Assembly (NCBI GenBank): GCA_025531455.1
Contig: JAMYHL010000020.1
Location: forward strand, 496,001-560,000
Direction of reading: 5' to 3'
DNA: 64,000 bases
Source: Apiotrichum sp. Y4204
Taxonomy: Eukaryota > Basidiomycota > Tremellomycetes > Trichosporonales > Trichosporonaceae
Part shown: positions 56,563-64,000 of the stretch, in pieces
How positions within the stretch are numbered: position 1 is the first letter of the stretch
How the letters are laid out: every line of letters starts with the position of its first letter
Translations under genes and position numbers: made by a program
Notes under the pieces: model-generated
What the model was told of the DNA's origin: nothing
What the model saw: only the letters and a program-made list of their open reading frames with translations
The model's database searches: none

Positions 56563-59223
56563 TGTGAAAGGAGTTGGAGAAGTAGGTTTCGAGGTAGAGG
56601 GCCGTCGATCAGATAAGTGAACGAGGTAACGAGGCGATCGGCGGATCGGTGGATAAGGGCACGAGGTTGTGGTTCGTACTAGTTGTTGTGAGTGGATGAG
56701 AGGGATAATGAGAAAGAGGATGGATGAAAGATGACTGATTGCGAGATGCAAACTAGAAAACCAGACCAAAGGCAAAGAGGCTGTGGATGTGATCGGATGT
56801 TTGGACGCCGGTAGAGCGCGTGCAGCAAAGGTGGAAACTTGCGGCGGATATCGTCGGCGGAGACGGCGGCGATGCAGCGGGCGAGCGGCAAGTGCAGGTT
56901 ACACAGGGACGCGCAGGTGCAAGGTGGGTGGCGAATATTTTTGAACACTCAAAGTTTGGCAGGCAGCACTGTCTCGGGAAGAGTGACTCTTTTATCGAAC
57001 TTGCCCGAGCTCCCCGTGTCGTGGGAATGGCGATGCTGATGATGAGAACCTTGCGGTCGCCGGGAGAGTCAGATGTGAATGGCAGAGTGGTGTAGGATTG
57101 TGAACTGTATGGTTATCGTGAGGACGATATCCAGCGAGATGGGCAAAATATTCTACGGACTTGCATGCACCATGCACATATGGATGGCAGATCCATTGCA
57201 GGACAACGGCCGACGCAGATTGACGTATCGACAACGTGCTCTCGGTGCAACCACTCTCAGCTCTCGTACGCGTCGCATTTACTACTCCGCCACCTCGCTT
57301 ATGGTTTGCGGGGTATGGCACCCTGTGCTCCTGCGATTCCTGATATGGTTTCCTGTGCTAATTCTGCAATCCTGCAGCGCAGTAGGACAGCGGAGGCTCT
57401 TTCGGAGCATCACGGCGTGTTTTGTTATTCATCGCACTGCATCATATGCCGGCGGTACGGGTATCCGCAGCACTGTAGCATCGGGCCCGGCATGGACAGC
57501 GAATGGGCGGTCGGCTATGCTCAACCGCCGGAGGTTGACGACAACGACGACGACACTCCCAGATGTCCAGAACAATCGACGCACAAAAGTCGCCGGGTGG
57601 GCTCTTGCCCTACCGGGCCCACCACAGATCTGGACCGTGTCTCGGCCGTTTTCTTGCCGTTTTGGTTGGTGTGGAGAGATAAGTCCTCCGTGCTGTCGAG
57701 AGGACAGAGCACAGAGCATGGATAAGAAAAGCATGGATGTCACGATGGGCGCGCCGCCACACCGCCGGGCCGCCCCTGCGCCTCTGCGCCCCTGTGCCCC
57801 TGATCCCCCAGTCCTCGGAGATCGGAGACGGCGGGGGCGTTGGCACGTTCGTCTGCGCCGCAAAAATACTGCATCGAGATACGCAGAGCGCGCAGATAAA
57901 CATCCAGGAGATCCGGGCCGATACGAATGGGCAACAAGGCAGGTCTATCTTTGGTCGCCGGTATCGGACCAAATATTTGTGAAATTTTTATCCCGCACTT
58001 AATCCGTCGCCACCGCACATGCCGCACATGTGTAGCATGTGCAACAACACGCTCCTCAACAACGCACGAGCCCGATAGGATCGCCACCCTTGTGATCCTG
58101 ATTCTATGCAGGGCTGCAGTCGTGGCCGGGGCCGCGGGGTACTCACCTCGCCTTCCGCCAAGCCACAGCGCCAGGGTTGCAACAGCGCATCAGCAACACC
58201 AGCATGTCTTCAAACTTGTGTCACGGCCTCACGGACAATCCTGTCGCCGCCATGTTGGACCGCAACCGCAACTCGCTGATTCTGACTGCGGGGCCAACTT
58301 GGCCGGGACTGCCCCGCGCCACCGCCAAGACGCGGAGAAGGGGACTGATGCAGATGCGCAGACCACACCACTTCGTGCCAATGCCACTGTGCGGGGTTGC
58401 AACAGATCCCACTTCGCCACTTCCTTGTTTGGTCAGTAGTGGGTCGACGGAGATTGCGTCGACACACGCAAGACAGGCCCCCGACATGACCCGAGATTTT
58501 GACGTCGTGGGAATTGTCTGGCATGCTCTGAGACCGGCTATCTACAGGCGGAGTTGCTTCTCGTTGTTGATAAGAGCCTGGAAGAGCCTGGACTGGGATG
58601 ACAACATCGCTGACGCCCGTTGACGGACGGGCGGGGCTCGCTGCGTCATGTTGACATGGACTGCCAGGTTGACGCGTGCTGTACGTGCGAGTACAGGATG
58701 ATGACGCGGATAGTGTGGCATGTCGTTGAGCCGCCATCAGGTCTCGATACTGACAAACTCATGGACGGTATCCAATGTCTTATGGATAGGAATGCCTCGT
58801 TGAAGCTTTGCTGTAACCCCTGCCACTGCCACAAATCACGAGTTCCAAGAGTTGTTTGTCTATCTCTAGTTCTCCGTTGCATCCATCAACATTGATATTA
58901 CGATCTTCCAAGAGATGATGTCTCACATCCGACACAGAGGATGCGGCTATGCTGAAGAGGTAAAGACCATGGCTGGAATGCTACCGTATTATGGGATGCA
59001 TTACTCTGAACATCAAACCACCTCCACCACGATTTGAGAGAAATTACAACCCTGGGCGGATTGAAATCAAGCATGCTTCAGATAACGCGGCTAGGCGATC
59101 AAGGCACGGACGCTCGCGCGGAAGTCAGACAAGCGGTGCACACACCAGTGTTCCGCGCTCAATCCACCACGTCCTAACTTCGAACAGCACTCCCAACTGT
59201 CTCTCACTAACGCTTCATCTCTC
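56563..59223. other. 2.7-kb gap with no supported gene
   Basis: The longest frame is 57079-58002 (307 codons, plus). Its translation has no hydrophobic core pattern, mixed Cys/Arg/Thr content and no recognisable motif, and overlapping frames on the other strand are nearly as long, so I treat it as chance. No repeats or RNA genes seen. Confidence 0.55.
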
Positions 59224-59856
59224 ATGACCGCCCCACCAGCCCGCGAAGTCGACCTCGAATCCGTCCGCCGTGCGTGGCGTACTCGCCTGCGCCGCGCATA
59301 CATCGCCCAGCCGCCGGCATGGTGGCTCCTCCAACTCGGGCTCGACGACATGACTGCCGCGTTCCAGCAGCTGCCCCCATTCTACGACCACCTCTCGGCG
59401 CCGGACGCTGTGAGAGTCTTTGTCGGGCTGAGCGGGATCCGCGACAGCCTCACCCCCGTTATGCGGCGATACCTTGCCATCGCTACGAATCTGGAGGCGA
59501 CGAGCCGCTGGGACAATGTTCCGGCGTTGGACAAGGCCGAGGCCGGGGATAATTGCCCGATCTGCTCGGATGAGTACCACCCCGCGCATACTGTTGTGCG
59601 CCCGCCGTGTGCGCACTTCCTGCACCGCGACTGTCTTGAAGTGAGTGAGATGTGGGAGAGATCTACTCCCGAGCGGAGATACACTTGAGATGAACGCTGA
59701 CGCCAGGACTGGCTCGACAAGGGCCACACAACGTGCCCGTTCTGCCGGCGCGACTTTACGATCCTCTGCATGATGTACATGTGGGCCGGCACTGACAACA
59801 TTTCCGGAACGATCGAGATGTGGAAGAACAAGGACCAGATCATGAGTTCGGGATAG
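59224..59856 (+). CDS. RING-H2 zinc finger protein, probable E3 ubiquitin ligase, 188 aa
   Basis: Exons 59224-59640 and 59707-59856. A helical N-terminal domain of about 105 residues is followed by a RING-H2 finger: Cys111, Cys114, Cys129, His131, His134, Cys137, Cys149 and Cys152, in NCPICSDEYHPAH, PPCAHFLHRDCLEDWL and TTCPFCRRDF. The Cys-x-His-x2-His arrangement and the Trp before the last Cys pair are typical of RING-H2 ligases that bind E2 enzymes. A short tail (MMYMWAGTDNISGTIEMWKN) follows. No membrane span. Substrate unknown. The intron interrupts the finger itself, with correct frame on joining. It converges on the hydrolase gene at 60087. Confidence 0.85.
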
Positions 59857-60086
59857 ACAGACAAGAAAGCGTATAAGCGCGACGCGCAGCCTGTGCAGTG
59901 TATTGTATATATCGATGTATAAGCGACGAAGAGAAGAGCTACGGCCGCGCAAGTCATGTATGAGCGTTCGTCGTCGAGAGAACGCCAGATCATACTAGGA
60001 GACAAATACACTATCTACGAAGCGTATGGCAATAGGTAGAGCGATTAACAACAAGGCAGAAAGATACACGACGCATACGCGTTATA

Positions 60087-60545
60087 TTAGTTGGGGATGC
60101 CATTTGGGATACCATTGGGGATGTTGGGAAAGCCATTAGGGATACCGTTTGGGAAATTTTCGGAAACGACGCGGTCAACGGCCTTGTCGATGGCGCTGGG
60201 GTTGCCATTAGGGAGACCACCAGTAGGGAGGCCGTTGGGTACGCCGTTCGCTATGGCTTTGCCCGTCCCATCGGGAGCAGCGCTGCCGTTGAGAACACCA
60301 CTGTCGTTGGTTACGCCTTTGGGTACGCGGCTGGGTACACCGTTGGGCACGCCGTTGGGCACACCGTTGGGCACTCCGTTGAGCACGGGCACGCCGTTGG
60401 GTACGCCGCTGGGCACGCCGTTGGGCACACCGTTAGGAACCCCGTTGGGAACCCCTTTAGGCGTCCCGTTAGGCGCCCCGTTGAGCACGGGCACCCCGTT
60501 GGGCACCCCGTTACCGTTCGGCATATCATTCACCACACCGTCAAG
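60087..60545 (-). repeat. Tandem 12-bp repeats encoding VPNG
   Basis: On the plus strand the unit appears as variants of ccgttgggcacg, repeated many times between about 60095 and 60530 with a block of near-exact copies at 60330-60520. It stays in one reading frame throughout and changes mostly at third positions, which suggests selection on the peptide repeat as well as slippage. Confidence 0.85.
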
Positions 60546-61801
60546 AATCCCGTCCGTTTCCTCGGGCTTTCCAGGCATGTGCTGAACTATCCATTCAGTC
60601 ACGACGTCGGCCACGAGGGTCCAGTGCTCCTCCTCTGTTTGTCAGCGATACTGCCGGGGCATGCTACTCACGGAGGCAGAAGGCGTGAGGGACATCGTCA
60701 ATCAACCTTGCACGCCTGGTGCCGATGCACTCGCGCACAATTGGGCCTTCGCGGCCAACCCATCCGTCGATATCGCCCGAAGCCCACAAGCCGTACACTC
60801 CCATGCCGGGGGGTTTCTCGCGCTGCGACTGGTACCAACTGGTATCGGGGGCACCAAGAGTCAACATCTCCGAGCGCCCCAAGGCCAGTGAGTGGCGGAC
60901 GGTGTCGGGCGAAGTAATGAACCTGATGGACGTATCACACACTGTCATGGGAAGAATCGGGGCAATACGCTTGCCCAACCTGCCCAGATGGGGTAGCAAA
61001 GCACGAACCGGACGGCGGAACATTGGCTACATTATTAGCACTAGTTGGTCAAAGCCGCATGCAAAATGTTCAGTTACTCACCCACATCTGCTTGCCGTTC
61101 CTCGTTTGGGCAATCCAACCCAGAGTCGGAAAGAGCAGGTATCCAACATGTATGCTCATCCGCTTCATGACTTCTGCGCTGAGCCACGCCCCGATCGAAT
61201 GTCCCATGAGTGCCAGCTTGGGTTCCGGGGCACCGGTCTCAGCCGCCCAGGCGGTGAGACTGGCGCGCAGTGCCTCGGCGCATTCGACCTTGGTTTCAAG
61301 GGTCTCCAGAAGATCGAGTGGGACCTTGGGCCCTGGGAGGCGCAGATCACAGCCGATGTGCGAGGTGCAAAGAATCGCATGGGCATCTGGGATTTGCTCG
61401 CGCAGGTAGTTGAGGAAGGGGGTGTAGTAGTCGAGGACGCCAGGATTGCCTTGCTGTTAGCACAAAGTGGCACACACCTCCAACACACCGAGAATAAAGT
61501 ATATCAGCGCTTCTGGAGGGCGGTCCACTCCACGCTTCGGGGGCCAGTAGTGCATGGCCACTTTGCCCCGCGTCTTAACTGGCTCGAACTCGAAGGTCAC
61601 ATCTAGTGGAAGCTTGTCGCCGGTGGTGCGCAGGAAGGCACAACGGGGGTCCATCGTTGGGGGGCCGTCACTGGGAGGAGGTCGAGGAGGGAGGATGTGC
61701 GAACGTGGAGGAGAACTAGCGGTGCTGTAAACGAGACGAGATATCTCAGTTCCAAGACTGCGTAGTAAGCTGAAAGCAGCAGTAACTGGGGAGAAGAACA
61801 T
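60087..61801 (-). CDS. Lipid-droplet-associated hydrolase-like protein with VPNG-repeat tail, about 529 aa
   Basis: An alpha/beta hydrolase of the LDAH type, proteins that sit on lipid droplets and may act on lipid esters. Exons on the minus strand: 61801-61487, 61453-61082, 61026-60672, 60634-60087. Hallmarks are the oxyanion-loop [16 protein letters not shown] (107-122), nucleophile Ser191 in MGHSIGAW, the central hydrophobic helix region ([12 protein letters not shown]), and the late His in DDVPHAFC. From about residue 395 the C-terminus is built of about twenty VPNG/NGVP repeats that end NGIPNGIPN, encoded at 60090-60560. The first intron is 33 nt and has the weakest support. The start at 61801 ([13 protein letters not shown]) is the first ATG in this frame. 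With DGAT2, the desaturase and ERG7, this is a fourth gene tied to lipid droplets in the window. Confidence 0.82.
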
Positions 61802-62709
61802 GATGCGGGGTGTAGGTGAGGTGGTCTGGTATATGAGAGAAGAGTGATCGGGAGGAGCTCGACTGGTGTCCGTGTCTCCGTTGTCGTCGCCACCAGACGA
61901 CCGGTTACGAGGCTGCTGCACTGCGGCTGTCTTGCTGGCACTGGACTTGTGAGCGGGTAGGTTTTTTCCTCTTTGTTGTAGTGATCAGTGATCAGTGATC
62001 ACTAGTTTGCTATTACACGGTCGCCGTCTATGCCCGTTGCCGATGACTTCCATCACCGCAGAGACAAGCCAGATGGCCACACTGGCCACAGCGATGGTGC
62101 TGTATCTACGTGGGCGATTGGGGCCTTGTATGCCAGGCACCAGACACAAATATTTCATGCCCGCCGACCTGTGGCCCGCGGCCTCTGCCACGCTTCTTTT
62201 TTTTTTTACCCTGATTTTAATGGCCTTTTTAATGAGATCACCTCTTGACACGACAAACGTGCCGACATGCCGCAAATGTGGGAATAATGGGGGCCGGTTG
62301 CCCTCTCCATCCATCATCCTCTGGTCACTCCGGGGGCCGAAATCACCGTCGTGGTATTTGCATGAGGTCTGCATGGCTCGATCCGTCGGCGGTTGCCGAT
62401 CTGGTCGATTGCTTCCGACTGCCCCCCGCCACCCGTCATTACTTTTGGTATCAAGCTGGTGGAGGTTGATGGGTGAGTCAACTGGACGCGACGCGTTTTG
62501 AGGGAAAGTGGTGGCCGTGGTGGACGAAGAAGCCACCGGTTGTAATCCTTCCCACACTCAACCTCAAACAAGAATCCACAATCAACACCTCATCGTCATT
62601 ATCATCATCAGGATATCAAGCATTATAATATTTCAATTGGACGACCACCACTTTGAACAACAAAAGCCATCTGTGAGCTCGTTGACACGGTTGAGTGTCG
62701 CGAGCTTTT
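61802..62709. promoter_or_regulatory. Divergent promoter region between the hydrolase and RAD5
   Basis: 908 bp with both promoters. GTGATCA is repeated three times exactly at 61981-62001, and a T-run lies near 62188-62201. A CT/CA-rich leader precedes the RAD5 start. No gene supported. Confidence 0.5.
61981..62001. repeat. GTGATCA x3 tandem repeat
   Basis: Three exact copies of the heptamer, each holding the palindrome TGATCA, lie 180 bp upstream of the hydrolase start. The same TGATCA core is clustered at 54345-54466. Confidence 0.75.
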
Positions 62710-64000
62710 ATGGTCGCAATCATGTCAGAACCTAAATCCGATCTCTTCTTCCCCGCCGATGCCGACATTGAGGAAGACGATGTAATTCCCTCCAGGTCTT
62801 CGCAGGCATTTGAACCATCACCATCACCGATTCCTCTTCAACGGAAGTCAAGTCCAAAAGAGGCCCTCTTTCAACCGTTCGATGATGACGAGGAGAGCGA
62901 CGACAACGACGTCCCCGTGGCTTCAACGTCCTCCGGTCCGCGGCGCGTGCCATCTCAACGGTCCTCTGTCGCGAAACGTTCATCTCCACGCCCAGCACCT
63001 TCGTCCCCACCTGACACGTCGCGCCTAGTTCGTCCCGGGTTTACGCGCGGCTACCTCGGCGAGTTCGTCTGCGAGGGTTGGTCATTGTCCAAAGGCAAGG
63101 GGTATTGCTCTCCAGGATCGAAAGTTGTGTTTGAGCGCCCAAAGCCTCAGAACCTGGGCACTTCCAGTACTTCTGACACCAAGGCTGGACCGGCGAGAAT
63201 CGTGAATGGCAAAGTTGTTCACGCCAAGAAGCCTGTTGGCGGAACACAGATGAAGCTGAGTGCCATGATGAAGAAGCCTCTTCCTGCTGTGAGTTGAGCC
63301 TTCTCTACAATCGACTGACAACAGGCCCAGAAGAAGTCTACAAAGGCCAAAGTGGATCAGATTATTCGTTTCCGAAACGAGAGAGGGTTCGGTAAGTTTT
63401 ATATCGTGAATATGTGCTCACATTGTCAGAAGTCGGCCGTCTGTCAGTCACAGAAGCCGGCTTTCTCGTTCATCTTCTGGACGCTGGCGTTAGTGAGTTC
63501 TTTATTTCTGAACATGCCCTGATCTTTTAGTTGAACTCGAGGGCCTCGTTATAGACTGTCCCCAAGTCTTGGCCACTGGAAGTACCATTCTTCTCAACAT
63601 CCAGGTCTTCCTAGCCCGAAAGGGCTTTGAAAAGTTGGAGAAGAAAGACCGCAGCGAGAAGAGCACGTTTTGGCAGGAACAACAGGAGACTGAGGAAGAG
63701 GAATCTATGCGGAACCGCAAAGAGGCGCTTGGCGCGTTATTCAGTGGGTGTGCAGATTATTCGTCTCTGACTGCCTAGGTCGTATCGGTGTGAAGCCTAT
63801 TCAATCGAACTCGCTTCTTCTCTCACAGAAAAAGGCCAATACCGCAGCAGCGACAATCAGCGACGCATCACTGCAACACTTTGACAATAAGTCATCGCGG
63901 AAAAGCCCTAGCTCGAAGAATGGGTCGAAACAGGCATCAGCGCAGAATAGCGACGAGGAGGACGAGGATGAAGATTCAGGTGACGAAGCGGAAAAGCTCA
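62710..64000 (+). CDS. RAD5: RAD5-like DNA repair helicase/ubiquitin ligase, 5' part
   Basis: Rad5 is the SWI/SNF-type ATPase and RING ligase that polyubiquitinates PCNA for error-free bypass of DNA damage. Exons: 62710-63288, 63325-63391, 63430-63492, 63531-63743, 63779 to the window end. Translation may start at 62710 (MVAIMSEP) or 62722 (MSEP). A disordered acidic N-terminus precedes the HIRAN domain: RPGFTRGYLGEFVCEGWSLS, GKGYCSPGSKVVFER. Then come VDQIIRFRNERGFEVGRLS, AGFLVHLLDAGVELEGLVID and STILLNIQVFLARKGFEK, matching the region between HIRAN and helicase in fungal Rad5. An acidic/Ser-rich linker follows. The helicase and RING domains lie outside the window. Confidence 0.9.

Noticed and set aside
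57079..58002. 307-codon plus-strand frame in the gap before the RING gene
   Set aside because: No recognisable motif, no hydrophobic core pattern and competing frames on the other strand. Treated as chance, though RNA evidence could change this.

Overview
The window is nuclear DNA from a basidiomycete yeast, most likely in the Tremellomycetes near Trichosporonales (Trichosporon, Cutaneotrichosporon, Vanrija). The signs are GC-rich coding sequence, genes cut by many short introns (mostly 33-100 nt, GT..AG, with CTRAC/CTGAC branch points close to the acceptor), long CT-rich leaders, and a mixed lipid-metabolism and aromatic-catabolism gene content. The genus is an inference from gene content. 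No marker RNA or mitochondrial sequence is present to fix it.

Layout. 1-417 is the 3' end of an unrecognised gene. 418-2550 is non-coding and carries nine CACGTG motifs and an 18-bp tandem repeat. 2551-7395 is a 10-exon gene for a chromodomain-like nuclear protein of about 1458 aa. Then come an NCS1 nucleobase permease (8617-10626), a DGAT2-type diacylglycerol acyltransferase (13084-15278), the tRNA adenosine deaminase TAD2 (15503-16363), the TORC1 regulator NPR3 (16433-19675, minus), EMC7 (19989-21020), an Sso-type syntaxin (23768-24958) and maleylacetate reductase (26204-27459). An APC15-like gene (27823-28688) converges on an ELMO/CED-12 homologue (28855-31643, minus). Sorting nexin 3 (33274-34053) converges on a secreted protein (34426-35256, minus). 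A sugar transporter (36877-38684), an intron-containing tRNA-Ser(CGA) (38930-39032), mitochondrial cytochrome c peroxidase (39246-40664, minus), a Nudix hydrolase with a C-terminal AKL (42438-43624) and tRNA-Gly(CCC) (43872-43942, minus) follow.

The right third holds two small uncharacterised genes (44384-44714; 44980-45740, minus), glyoxalase II (46176-47411), lanosterol synthase ERG7 (47682-50108), a delta-12 type fatty acid desaturase (52253-54106), a small cysteine-rich secreted protein (55307-55549), an uncharacterised gene (56032-56562, minus), a RING-H2 protein (59224-59856), a lipid-droplet-type hydrolase with a long VPNG-repeat tail (60087-61801, minus), and the 5' part of RAD5 (62710 to the window end).

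The genes do not form one cluster or operon. Several share a theme: DGAT2, the desaturase, the lipid-droplet hydrolase, ERG7 and a Nudix enzyme that may act on peroxisomal acyl-CoA fit an oleaginous yeast. Maleylacetate reductase fits growth on phenolics. I see no transposase, reverse transcriptase, CRISPR array or viral gene. The strongest oddities are: a cytochrome c peroxidase intron whose only sensible acceptor reads TG instead of AG, next to a 9-nt exon; the VPNG tail on the hydrolase; the CACGTG-dense gap; the chromodomain protein; and small repeated elements in front of the sugar transporter and after the desaturase. All exon boundaries were read by eye from splice signals, frame and family conservation, so single boundaries may be off.
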